DNA of 64,000 bases from NCBI RefSeq assembly GCF_037975245.1, contig NC_092571.1, forward strand, positions 1,962,501 to 2,026,500, read 5' to 3'. Positions 24,338 through 37,600 of this stretch are shown in pieces. Numbering within the stretch: position 1 is the stretch's first letter; each line of letters opens with the position of its first letter. The translations under genes and the position numbers were made by a program. The DNA comes from Apostichopus japonicus. Its lineage: Eukaryota; Echinodermata; Holothuroidea; Aspidochirotida; Stichopodidae. Below the pieces are notes generated by a model that was given only the letters and a program-made list of their open reading frames with translations, made no database searches and was not told the origin of the DNA.

Positions 24338-24552
24338 GATATTATGAACAACTATACGCATTCTTGATTATCCCGTCGAGTAGTTCTTGTGTTACTCTCG
24401 TGACAGACTTCTATATTCCTGAGACCTAGGGACGCACGTCTGAGCACATCACGTTAGTATTCAGAAGAAGATCAATTCCAGGATCTACCAAAGCATCAGA
24501 AAGAGAGGTTGCAGACAGCATAATAAACTATATTTATCAAGTATTGGAGTAG
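24338..24552 (+). pseudogene. Orphan, broken last exon of a GLUT paralogue
   Basis: Begins after 'atttcag' with GATATTATGAACAACTATACGC, closely matching gene 1 exon 12 at 12526. A frameshift follows the seventh codon and the PETKG codons read CCTGAGACCTAG, a stop in place of Lys. The homologue of the gene 1 tail (gcataataaac...tttatcaa) is still recognisable. The upstream coding exons of this copy are not found. Confidence 0.85.
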
Positions 24553-26201
24553 AAACAGTAACCAACTTTCTTAAAAAGCTGTATACGTGCATTCATAAAA
24601 TTAATAAATGCACAGAGGGTATCAATTAAAACTGCATGTTGCGTTTTGTCACGATCTGGGGGTGCCATCCATAAACAATAGAGTGAAAGGTAATATAATA
24701 TCTTGATATAATATCAATAAAATGTGCTCTTTTGGCGGAGGGGGGGGGAGGTGGGGTCTTGGATATCAGATCACACAAATAGAAGTAAATGAGGGGCAAG
24801 AATTGAGGCAATTTTTGACCACTTTAGGCCTTCCAGGAGCAGCGTGCGAAATTTTTTCAAGTTAAAGACTACTGAGTGCTGAGAGGTTTGTTTACAAGTG
24901 ACGAAGACGTTAGACTCTCATAGCGAAAAATATTCATTTTCATGATACGGGAAATTGAAGGTGCCATGAATGACCAACTTGTCGGTTATGCAGTGATGGG
25001 GTCGGGTTTAGCTAATGGGAACTTCTAAAAGACTTTGATATCATATTACGTTGACGATTTAGTGTGTAAGTCGATAAGGCAGTTATATGGAGTATGCTAC
25101 TTTAAACGAAAAAGGAAGTTTGCAGTGGCATAATATATGATACGTATAGAACTTTCAAAATATAACATAGTGGTCCAAGAGCATTTATTTTTGAGACAGT
25201 TCCGTTTTTTGGGATACTTTTTTATTGAAATTTATTCATTTTATAATAAGCTAGGACAGTTTCATCTGTTGACTCTGTGTGTCATCTCAATATATTACGC
25301 AATACAATCGTCCATTTAAAAAGAATATTTTGTTGTTGCTGTTGTTGTAAAATCGCATTTATTATATTTCGCAATCAAGAGGTGACACATATAACGTCAA
25401 AACAACACTTTATAGCGACAGTACTATGGTACAGATCAAAGTGAACAAGTTTACCAAAGTTCTGAAGACGAGTATACCCCATAGAGATGTCGGAACATAG
25501 AGATGTAACCTATGCTTATACCTCTAGCGCAAAACAAAACGGCGACAAATGCCAAATTGCATACCAGAACCAGATGATTCCCCCCCCCCCCCACTCAGTC
25601 AGTTTACTTATAAAATAACATGTCTTGAACTCATCAAACTATCAAAGTCCAGAAGATTTTCATCAAAATAATTTAAATGGGCAAAGGAAAGTACCGTGTA
25701 TGTATCATGACCTCATTTGCATATTTACATCTCTAATTAGCTCAATTATAAAAAAAATTAAAACCACATTTCAATACCTATCTGTCAATACTTGGGTCCC
25801 TATTGACAAAAATGACCAAATTTTAAGTAATTACAATGTGTAAATATTTCCCCCAGGGACAATGATATGATATGAATTGGGAACTAAGGAGTTAAATAAG
25901 AAACAGCAAGAAATATTCTACATTAATTCTACATATTCTCATTAGTGAATTAAGCCCCTGGTCGTATTAAGCATATTGATAGAGATTCAGATAAGATAAT
26001 GAAGTATTGATAATTGTGGGTTGATTTTGATGACAGAAACTCTGGTAAGTCTACAAGAGATGATTTCATAACACTATATCATGACTCCCTTAAAAACATT
26101 TAAAGTCCTGCAGGCCGGTACATTTAGAGTAACAAAAGCTACACAGCCGCAGTTAAGAAAACAGTTTCCAGCTGTTAGACCATCCAGTGCACCCGAAACA
26201 C
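24553..26201. other. Noncoding stretch, no gene recognised
   Basis: Contains an AATAAA at about 24603 behind the dead exon and poly-C/poly-G runs (24740, 25580). Otherwise featureless. Confidence 0.5.
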
Positions 26202-26494
26202 ACAGAGAACACAGTTACTACTGTAAATCTTAAAGTTTGGTACCAAAGTAAAAACTGGATCGTGATATAAATCGGTAGCATGTGCTATTATGATTACAAT
26301 AAGGACTGAGGATATGTGTAATTCCAACGAATACAGTTGTTAGGATTTGTTGTGATTACACATATGCTCAGTTGTTACTACACACCTAATAGCACATTCT
26401 ACCGAATTATCAGATTTGTCAGCACAATCCAGTATTAACTACATGTGGTACAAAAATTTAAGATTTACAGTAGTTACAGTAGTTCATCTCTGTT
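26202..26494. mobile_element. Foldback MITE, second family (copy A)
   Basis: Long inverted arms: 'acagttactactgtaaatct' on the left pairs with 'agatttacagtagttacagt' on the right, and 'atatgtgtaattccaac' near the centre pairs with 'gttgtgattacacatat'. Ends are acagaga and tctctgt. The same element is found at 33108-33386. Confidence 0.75.
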
Positions 26495-26568
26495 GTGATA
26501 TCGGCTGTCCAATGCCAAAACTATACACATGTGTTAAGGAGACACATTACAGGAAGTTATTGTTGATA

Positions 26569-27902
26569 CAGGGGCGTATCCAGGGGGGGCGCAACAGGCG
26601 CGCGCCCCCCCTATTGGCCGTCACCAAAAAAAAAAAAAGTTTAGCAAAAAAAAAAAAAAATTGATGACGACCTTTATGTGAGATGTCGGTGATCGCTTAA
26701 CCCCCCCCCCCCTCCCGTATGCTTTATTTTTTGTTTGCCAAAAAAAGGTTCTGGCGAAGTTCGGCGGCATAATAGTTTTAGAAACATAGATGATAATTGT
26801 GTTTGTATTATCACTATAAACACTAAATGACATGCCAGCCATACTAAATTGTGCATTTTGTGTCCACATTTACTGGAAATGTTGCTTATTATTAAGGTCG
26901 AAAAATGGATCACATATGGCCATGGGCGGCGATCCTGGGTGGAGGGGGGATATATCCCCCCATGAAAATGGGTGGAGGGGATGTAATGCACCATATCCCC
27001 CCCCCCACCAAATGCCAGGGATAAGAATATTTTCATGCCTACATTTATGCATCTTCGTTAATGTACGGCTCTTTTTTAGCTTCATTTCTCGCCTACCATA
27101 AACGCAGTGCGATCTTTTCAAATAAAGCGTCTTTATAAAGCAAAAATAGTTGACTGTAGGCTTCATTTGGCCCTATAACAACAAAATGTATTATTGCGCC
27201 CACGGTTTTGATATAGTACATATATGCACCCTCATAGTATTCATATAGGCCCTACAGTAGGCCTACACACGTACATGTTCCCTCAAATAGCTGAGAATCT
27301 CATGTTACCAGGGTAATGCTTAATACACGTTTCACCTGGATGCCCTAGCAATCGGTACCTAGGAATGTAACTATGTGTAATTGTGTATTGCATGTGTATA
27401 GGCCTATAATAGCCTGCATGAGGCCATTTTCTTCATCGAATAATATAACAGGGCTCTCGAACATTCTAACGTTGCGCCTGAAACAAGATTGACAGGGGCA
27501 ATTTTCCCCAAATAACACCCGAAATTAAAAAAAAAAGTATTTTGGATCCTGATTATGAGATATTTCGGACATGACATCCCTATTTTAAAGTTGGGTATAT
27601 GCCGCTTGGAAACCTCGGGAAGTGCCGTTTCCGGCCATCTAGAGGGTTTGTTAATCCCAAAATTTTCTTGTACGCTTCGCGCCAACTCATGGTGGCGCTA
27701 CGCTTAGATAGTCAACAAGGTCATATCCCCCTCCCCCCCCACTCGGAAGTACGGATCGCCGCCCGTGCATATGACACCATTTTGCATTTCAGCCCTTCTT
27801 TGAAAGCAAAAATTGTACACCCCTCCCCTTAGACCCATCCCCCAGGACGGCGATCATTCATGCCTGACGCCCCCCTATTGGAAAATCCTGGATACGCCCC
27901 TG
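26569..27902 (+). mobile_element. hAT-like element, 1.33 kb (copy 1)
   Basis: Terminal inverted repeats 'caggggcgtatccagg' and 'cctggatacgcccctg'. The flanks share gttgata (26562-26568 and 27903-27909). One hairpin module at about 27655-27715 in minus orientation. A nearly identical copy lies inverted at 57078-58417. No transposase frame. Confidence 0.88.
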
Positions 27903-28335
27903 GTTGATATGTCAGGAGCCAAAATACAAAACCAAATGCAGTATACTGCTGTGGGCAGATTTAGTTGTTTGTCAGTTGAGCATAAGTCAACTCTCTTGTG
28001 CGTTTTTGTGTTTGTTTTCTGGTCTGATAATGGTATGGTTAAGTGACATCATTTTAGAGACAATTATCTCGAGATATCAGCTCGGTGGGATCCTTTGGTT
28101 AAGACTATTCTATAAAATGCAGGTTGTATATTAGTAAACAAATACAAATCTATCGTCCTACATTTTGAAAACTTAGTTTAATTTTTGTTATCTTTCTTTA
28201 TTTTGTTTCGTGTGAAGAGAAACAATGGATTGACTTTATCAACCTTAATGAAAATGTATTTATTTTGAGAGTTAAAGGACAGTCTATTGATTGGAAGCGT
28301 GCAGATAAGAGTGTCGTTTGTTGATCATGCAGTTA

Positions 28336-28338
<3 letters not shown>

Positions 28339-28428
<90 letters not shown>
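28339..28428. repeat. (AT)n microsatellite
   Basis: About 45 uninterrupted AT dinucleotides. It directly abuts the element at 28429, and a further AT tract resumes at 30561, so the element was inserted into the microsatellite. Confidence 0.95.
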
Positions 28429-28431
<3 letters not shown>

Positions 28432-30560
28432 GGTTCTGCCGCTGCCGGTCGGCGCCGGTCGGGCCCGACCAGCACGCTGAATTACCGACCGCCACAATCT
28501 GCCTGAGTGACTTTTCAGACCGGCACTTATTTTCGATATAGGAACTCCAAAAAACAGCTCCATAGCCGGAGGGTCGAACGTACAGAAACAATCTGTTTGA
28601 GACTAGGGGAAATCCAGTTCATAACTGTTCAAAATATCCAACACATCACAGTGTCATACTTAGTAAAAATTACCAGAGTTCCGCATTCCAGACCAATGAC
28701 TGTTTTCCGTTTCCAACTCCCGATCGTACTTCTGATAGTTTCATTTATATCTATTTTTATCGCGCGAGACACAGGCACTATCCAGCTAGCTAGTACACAT
28801 ACGGCCGTTAACCTTCGTAGCGGGTGAATTTACATCATATTGCATTAGGCACGAGTGACAAGGGCTGGAAAACCTTGCGAACCGTCCGAACCAGGTTCGC
28901 GGGAAATCCGCGATGCTCGCGGGAAATCCAGCCCGGCTGGCGAAAAAAAAAATCGGACAAAAAAATATAGAAAAAAAAACGGGACGAAAAACTAAAAAAA
29001 ACCCACAAAGGACAAATAAGTACATCTATAAAAAAAAAGAAGTAAAATTTCACAAGAAAAGTTTCAGAAACAAAAGGAAAATGTTCAGAGAGCGTGCATG
29101 CTCGCAATTTTAGTCACAATACCAACGAGTAATGATGTGTCCCCAACCCACTTACAATGGCTATTTCGCAAGCTTCAGGGTATACGTGTCACACGGACAC
29201 CCACGGCCCAGCGCGGGAAGGTTGCTGTAATAAATCAGCCTCGCGGGAAATGTTTTGAACAATATTGCCATTCCACGTTCTTTTATATTTGTATTGTATG
29301 TTGGTTAGTAAACGTTTTCTTTCGTATGAAAGGTGCGGGATTCCCTTCAACTGACTCAGTAATCCCGCAAAGAAAACATTTGTCTGCTGGAAATTCCCGC
29401 ATCGTTTTTTGCATTCGCGATGAGTTTATACTCAATGTACAACTTATTCACTTGACCGTATAGAGAAAAAAAAAACTGAAAATCAATTGTGTACCAATTG
29501 TGTACGAAAAGGTGGTAGGCTACACCTTTCAAATTTTACGAAAGATCTAGCAAAGCACTTTCGAAAAATTCACGCCAAACTTGCATATCGTAAATGCAAC
29601 TAATGTCATGTAAACAAGGCTCTAGTGCATCCATTTATGAATATACCGTAAGACCACATCTGGTGTTAAGCGGGGGGAAAAGAAAGTATTTTCTAGCATT
29701 TCCAAAAATACCGAAAAAATAATATCCTACCATAGTTAAGTGTATAGCAAATAGCCTAACCACCTCGGCGGTTATAACGGATCTCACGTAACTACAAAAT
29801 CACAACTGATTGTATTTTGCGGAGTTTACGTTTTCTACAAGAACATGGAAACAATATTTAGCATTGAGTTAATCATGCCAAGTGGCCTAAAACATGTGAT
29901 TACAAGGGTAACTTTCATAAAGATGGCCATAGCAAGGGGCCTTGATATCGTGCTATGCGTGTATGGTATGGGCTGTGCCTCGTGTTTCATGCGGTGTGCA
30001 TGCGGAGGAGTCAGTTGGCTTGAGGTGTGTTTTACTTACCTAAATGTAACGGGGATATTTTACCTACTTTTCTTGAACGTCTAAGATATCATTTCGCCTA
30101 ACTTTACCGATCCTTTACTGACTGACCTAATTAATTCTAGAGTGGAACGAAAAAGTTTACGCCATGAAAAGTTCCCTGGCAACGTGCCAAAAAATGTTAA
30201 CAAACAGGTGTTAGACAGGGGATGAGCTCACAGTTGTTTGGCAAGGTACCTGGGAAAATTCGCAGCACATGTACCGTGGTAGTTGGGTAGGGTTAAACAC
30301 TGCATTAATAAACGGCTGGTCTGTACTCTGGTGCTCCAGATATTTGTCCTAACTTTTTTCATTAATTATGAAAAATTCCAGACATGAGATCTCATTTCAA
30401 AGCTGTCTACATGTGGCTCAGAATACTCGGGAAGGGCTGTTTCCGGCCATCTGGGGGGTTTCCAAAACCCAAAATTTTCTTGTACGCTCCGCGCCAACGG
30501 ATGGTGGCGATCCGCTTAGATAGTCCTGCCGGCACTCAATCCACCCTGGGCAGAACCCTG
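28429..30560. mobile_element. hAT-like element with cagggttctgcc ends, 2.13 kb
   Basis: Perfect 12-bp terminal inverted repeats cagggttctgcc and ggcagaaccctg. Both flanks are AT dinucleotides, so the target duplication is 'atatatat'-like and cannot be delimited. It carries the hairpin module at about 30478-30520 (minus orientation). No recognisable transposase. Confidence 0.82.
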
Positions 30561-30576
30561 ATATATATATATATAT

Positions 30577-30607
<31 letters not shown>

Positions 30608-30705
30608 GTATATATAAATATGTATATATATATATGTATATAGGCCTATATATATATATGTATATAGGCCTATATATATATATATATGTGTGTGTGTTAT
30701 GTTAT
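30561..30705. repeat. Complex TA/TG microsatellite
   Basis: Runs of ta/at with inserted 'ggcctata' and a terminal gtgtgt tract. It is the right half of the microsatellite interrupted by the element at 28429-30560. Confidence 0.9.
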
Positions 30706-31491
30706 GTTAAATATAGGGATTGAGCGGAACGGTGTAGAGGAGCAGCAAGTTCACAGCTTATAAGGTCGTAAAGTGATGGAAAGTCACATCATATACCCAA
30801 CAGAACCTATCCAGATCTAGGTGCTATTGATATATATAAAACATGACAGTATAAATAAGGTGTTTATGTGGCAAGGGTGCTCCGACTAATCACCATCACC
30901 CCCCCCCCCCATTACTCTTTCTCCCTTCGGCGACCCTTCTATAGATACCGGTACCGCTTATTGACAACACTCACGAAGAGAATAAAGTTTTCCACTTTAT
31001 TCTCTCCATCATTGTATTTAAAAATTAGTATCGGTTTATTCATAATTATTTCTTCGTGTTGGAAGCGTATATAGCTTCAGTTAGGATCGAATGAACTAAA
31101 CACTGCGACGTCCCTTTCGGTTCAATACATCCTAATAGACATATACGTGATACGAGAGTCTGTTCTCAAGTTAACTAGACCAACACAAAGCAAGCGTAAC
31201 CAATTCCGCGATTGTAGAGAGGGGAATCCGAACTACATAAAGGGCGATTAATGTTTGCTTCCATTTTATTGACAGATATATCGCTCAAAGATCAATTAGC
31301 TTGAGATATGTTTCCAACCAATTCCTAAATACAGTTCGAAGTGCGAAATATCATCTTGGCTCTTTTAACATGATATGTTAAAATTACTTACGCGTATCTA
31401 AGATCATTATATCGTGACAGCGACAACGTTGTGCGAACGTTTACTAGATTATGTTGATTTGTGCTACTTTGAACCGTTCATAAATCAGTCT

Positions 31492-31498
31492 ATAAATC
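31492..31498 (+). promoter_or_regulatory. Possible TATA box of GLUT gene 2
   Basis: TATAAAT about 175 bases upstream of the proposed start codon at 31671. The AT-rich context makes this weak evidence. Confidence 0.25.
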
Positions 31499-31670
31499 TT
31501 ATAAACTAATAGTAGTTTATTTTATTACATTGGATTGCCTGAGTGTTTGCTCACAGCCACAGTGATAAAATCGTTGGTAAAGACAGGTCCTATACTCACA
31601 GATCGATCCTATACTATAGGGTGCAGAGTGCATCTTGATGTCTATAGAGAGAGAGGGTTGAAAGTAAAAA

Positions 31671-34600
31671 ATGGATGACCGAGAAATTATCGAAGAAGGT
31701 GCGACGAAGGTAAGATTCAAACGAAATGGAGTTGAATGTAAGGTTTATCAAAAATAGGTGATTAAAATGGACGGTCTGGGAAGGAAGCGTTTTACACGAT
31801 TAATAAATTACAAAATCTGTTCACCTCCATCAACAGAGAATTATTCGTATTTATCGAACGTGGGGGTTTGTTATGTAAGTAAAATAATTGAGAAAATCGG
31901 GCAACGTACTGTAACAGGAGATTTATAGTTAAACCCAAATTTCATTTTTTCCTTCTGAATTTATGTTTAGGATACGAATGCTTGCTATTACTGATTTGAG
32001 GTATGTTGAGCTGTCGCATGATACAATAGCATGTAAGTAACCAATTAGGTCTTGACTTCAGGATTATGCAGCCTCTAAAGTGCAAAAAAGGAGATTCGAT
32101 TGATGGTTTCAACGTTTATAAAAAATACTGCTTGTAGTGCATGTTCTTCAAGCTTACGTCACGTTGACGTCATCACGAATGTTCTCACTAGGGAACGAAT
32201 GAGTATAAATACTAAAAATAACTGTTAAACAATCAATGGTACATCTATAAGATATGATATAGGCCTATGTATAGTCATCATCACGCAAAATTGTAATGAA
32301 GTATGGTATATGTATTGTATGTTAATTATAGTATGAGACTGGTGTGTGACCAATATGATGTTATATATCGTGCATATGTGTTAGCAACGTTGTAGGTGTG
32401 GTGCATAGTGGGTGAATGTGCGTCATACCTCGGTGACAAATGGTTTAACTATGTCACCCGATACTTATAGCTATAGTACAGTAACTACTGTTCATGTTCC
32501 ACAACCGTGCATCAGTAACTACTGCGCTGTGTTCGTAACACGGTAACATGTGTTACAGTTGGCACAGTAATTACTGGAAGCTGTTACATGTTGAACTACG
32601 AGTCCGACAGGTGAAAATTTGTAGTAATTTAAAAAAAAATTACAATTTGAAATTTGAAAAAATTAAATTTTTAAACTTTTAAATTTGCATTAAGAAAAAA
32701 TTTGCAGTAATTACTGTGCCACCTGTAACACATGTTACCGTGTTACGAACACAGCGCAGTAGTTACTGATGCACGGTTGTGGAACATGAACAGTAGTTAC
32801 TGTACTAGCTATGAGTATTGGCTGACTATGTACATCGCACTGGAATGTTGCATATACGACGCTCAAGTATGACCTCTTCTAACGAAATTTTTAGTTTAAA
32901 ATTAGAAATGATTCCCAATAAATAATTTTTTGTCAAAATGCGCGAGTTTTAGTTCTGAAATCTTAGATCAGTTTATTTGATGCAAAAGTAACAGCGAAAC
33001 AAGTACTTTTCATGTCCTCCTTCCGAGTTACAACAGTACAAGTTTCTCTGTTTATTATACAGTATGTCTTTTCCAAACAAAGAGTATAATTAGTTGACTA
33101 TTTGAACACAGTAACTACTGTCAATCTTTAAGTTTTGTACCAGGAGTAAAAACTAGATCGTACTATAAATTAGTAGCATGTGCTATTAGGATTACAGTAA
33201 AAACTGAGGATATGTGTAATTCCAACAAAACTAGTTGTTGGGATTTGTTGGGATTACACATATTTTCAGTTCTTACTGTAATCCTAATAGCACATGCTAC
33301 CGATTTATCACATTTGTCAGCACAATCCAGTTTTTACTGTGGTACAAAGTTTTTAAGATTTACCGTAGTTCCTGTAATCTCTGTGTGAATCGGTTGAACT
33401 GAAATATAGACGGGTTTTCCCCTGATTAGAAGGATTTGGCTGCATAATCGCAAAACTGAACTTCTCAGAAGGACAAAAACCGAAAACCGAACAAAAATCA
33501 TGAGATAAATTTATGAGATGAATGATATTACTTAAGTGTTACTTTAATATACCTTATAGAAAATTCATGTGACCGCATAGCCGGTCACACAAATACTATA
33601 TTTTTAATAAACTAGTTGAAAGTGGAAAATTTTAATATCATCAAATAAACTGAACGCTAAAATTGAAGTTGTCAATAAAATGCATCGCAAGCACACTATA
33701 TCCATGTATTCGGTGGAAAGTCAACAGTGGAAAAAGTTTAATATTTTAATATTTTTCGACGTGAATGAAGGTTTTCTACTGTTTTATTTTATCATCTCAG
33801 AAACAGACTACCATGGTTATAACTGTAACTCAACTTAATTCATTATTAAGGAGTGAACCCAAATAATATCGATATATAAATAAGGTCAAGATAACTGAAG
33901 AGAAATATTTGGATTTTCAAGCTTTTACCGACTTTAGTTAGGTGATGAACTTGACATAGCTTGCATGAAATAACGATATTTATCTATAGTTGCAATTATG
34001 CTAATATATATTTATCAAGAAACAGGAAATTATGGAAAATGGGCAAGCAAAAACGAATACTCTTGATTGCAAGAGCGCATGAGGGTTAAGTTATCGTACG
34101 TTAAATTACTTGTAGGTCACGTCACCTTAATGAGAAAAATGAGTATATGTTGAAGTGTTTTTCATAACTATAGCAAGGTCAAACATTTGTACGTCAGTAG
34201 AGTTATACCCGTGCCAACCTTTGGAACCATCATAGACTAGTATTTGCATTTCAATTAATTTATGACTATTACTAAGTATTTCAACAAGTTGGTTTGTGGT
34301 TGTCAAATTTGTCACAACCTAAATATTACACAATATCAAAGAACACTGCAATAGATGAAACTAGGACCCTGTTCTACATTCGCTTACGAAACAAAAATAA
34401 ATCATTTAATCAATAACTGATTTTAATAAATGATCGAGTATGTATGGAAGTTTTAATCGAATCGCATCATTTCGTGCAGTAAAATATCATTACATCTTTA
34501 TGTTAATCAAAAGTAAAAAATAAAATTGGAAAACTTAAAGCCTTTTTTATTATATATATTTTCTTTTTAAGATAAATATTATATTGTCCGCCACCAGAAT

Positions 34601-37600
34601 AGCCCTTTAACTGTTTGCAACCACCCACGATATCGATATACATATTAACTATTACAATATTCGTACAAACTTTACGATGTATTCATGCTAGCTTAACGGC
34701 ATTGAAGCCTTGACTCGCCCCAAACCGCGTACTGAAAAAGTTAACTTTCCGTTGCTTGCAAGTGAAGTTTTCTGCTTGTCGCTACAAATGCAAACCGTAA
34801 TGAAACGTGATACCTTGTTATCTGTTTAGCTGAACCTGAGATGTCCATCGCTGTATCGTTTGTACACTGTGCTGTGGGTATTGACCGTAGCTGTATGTAT
34901 TGACTGTACACTAGTGTCTAATTACCGAAGGTAGCAAGCTGTTTGCGTTTTTCTGGGATCGATGGTGGTGTCTAACACTTCTGTTACACCTCATTCGAAA
35001 CTAGGTCAGATTACCGGCATTAGACGTGTCTTTTCGCGCGAGTCTTCACACCCTTGAAAACTCTACAATAACGTGATAACCTGCATGTGAATTTGTAATG
35101 TAACTAACAGTGGGTCAATTATAAATGCAAAGTATATACTAAGAACAAACTCGCTACCATACGTTTATAGATCTAGGCTATCAATGTTGATTTTAGGTGT
35201 AAACTGTAACCAAGCCATTTTGATAATTCACTTGAAAGAATCGTCAGTGAGTTATTATCACCATGAGGCCTGAAATATTTGTTAACAGCGTGAAAATGCT
35301 TTCATTATTCTTTGAGATAAAATGGAAAATTTGGTAACAAGTTGTGAGTGAGGGGAGGGTTCACTTGTGAAATGAGATGTCTTCAAATTGGTGTTATTAG
35401 GTCATTAGTGGTTAGTAGAAGGGTGCGTTTTTGAAATTGTTTTCTATCAGTTGTTGATAAAATATACCTTAAAATTGAATATGGTGAATAGCGTGCATGG
35501 TACAGACGAGTGAAGCATATATACTATAGCGGATATTGGTCTTTCAGTTAGGAAGAGTTCGTTGAATCATTTTGGTTTATATTTTCAATCTTGACGAACG
35601 TTTAAAGTGTACTGACTATTACAGAAAGCTTCATCAAAACCTGACTTTAATCTCCCTCATTTTTAAAATTTCGTTAGGATATTTTGGGCATTTTTTAAAT
35701 TTGTAGTTATACCAGAACAACTTAATTAAGAGACTTATTTCTCTAAGGTACTTTTAAGTTGCAATGTTTAGTTTATTTTGTTATTAATTTCTATGAATTC
35801 CACGATGAAACACAAGATACATAAATACTTATTCTTTTTACATACACACAGGGTCGTGTGACGCTATGGTTGATAATAGCGTCCTTCGTGGCGTCTATGG
35901 CTGGGTCGTTTCAATTCGGTTACCAAGTTGGAGTTCTTACTGGTCCTTCAGATGTAAGATATGTACTTTATCTTATACCTTGGACAATTCTATGGAATAT
36001 TCAAAGCCACCAATTGAATTTATTTTAAAGGAGTAACAAACCCAACTGACAAATATATGTGGTAGAGACAACTGTAATCCGGTAATGAAAAACTTCCCTA
36101 AAACAGCTAAAAGAGGATCTATTTCCTTCATACACATGGCTGAAATGTCTTTTTAACTATGTGTCACGATATTGACTTGCTTAATATTAATTCTAATAAT
36201 ACAATGGCTGTCGAATTTGTTATTTTGAATACTGCTTTTTTTTGCATTTAATTATTAATGAAAGTGAGTGGGGGACATAATTCTGAGAATCAACTGAAAA
36301 TTTAGTAATTATTTTCTCATTAACAATTATGACATGAGATAAACGTAGGAGTTGCCTTTGTTTTGTGTAGCCTATTATTATATAAATTACTCGGCATGCT
36401 ATAGTAATGTAGTAACGTAGTTATATGTACCACCTTTTTGGCATATTGATTAGGATAGTTAAAAATGGTCCTTTAATTATTAATAAGGTAAACAAAAGGA
36501 GTAAGAATAAAATATCAGTCTATGGTGTTGATATCATTAAGAACGATCAAACGACGAATTACTGTATTCCATTAAGTCTTATTACGACCATTTCTTCTTC
36601 CTTGAAGCTTATGCGGGATTTTTACAACCAATCCCAGACGGAAAGGAGAGGTGCGCCATTAAGTGATACCGCAGAATTATGGCTGTGGTCAACAACTATA
36701 TCTATATTTTGTATCGGAGGGGCTATGGGAGCTTTATCAGCTGGCTATTTATCTGACGTTCTCGGCAGGTAAGTGCCAAACTATTACCGACAGTTACGGA
36801 AGAGTACAATTGTATGTGACGTAATGTGAAGGGGGGGGGTGCGGGGATTGGCTCACCGGCACATCTGCTCGGACCTTGTGGACTACTGGAGACGATATGT
36901 CGTTAGGTTACGAAGGCGCTAACCTCGTCTTGGTCGCGACAGGTGCTAGTTTCATCCATTTCGTCAAATCATTCACTAGCTTAAAAGGCGCCCGCATTTA
37001 CGATTAAAAATCACTGAGCCGGAACTACTTTATCCCCCTCCCACGGTCCACGGTCCCTGGTAGAGGTCTGACGATTAGTAAAGGTAACAAGTTTTAGCAA
37101 TTGATGTTTGAAATTTCCAGCAAACAATTACACCTAGGAATAATTCCTAAGAGAGGAGGAATCACAAATGTTCACTGACTTGCACTTTCTTATCACCTAA
37201 AGATGACGTTTGTCTGTTCAATGACATATCACTGAGCTGGAAGAAACAGGCTATACAAATAAAGACGGTATATTAACTGATTTCATATTTTACATTACAG
37301 GAAAGGGGCAATGCTTCTCACCAACGTTTTCTCCATCCTTGGAGGTTTATTGATGGGTCTTAGTTACGTCTTCAATAATTATGAGATGGTCATCATAGGA
37401 AGATTTGTGATTGGATACTATGCAGGTATACTCGATAAATCTGCGCATCTAGGCAAATTTAACTATATATAGACTAACAGCACAGGATAAGGACTAAATG
37501 TATTTATTGCCATGTATATCAGTTGTCCTAAACTACAGATTTCTTGAATGTATATATTGAGTAAAGTGGTAACGGAGAGCAGAAACTCCAAAATGTCACA

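Noticed and set aside
28287-28591. Tyr-Ile repeat frames on both strands
   Set aside because: Pure AT microsatellite read in frame.
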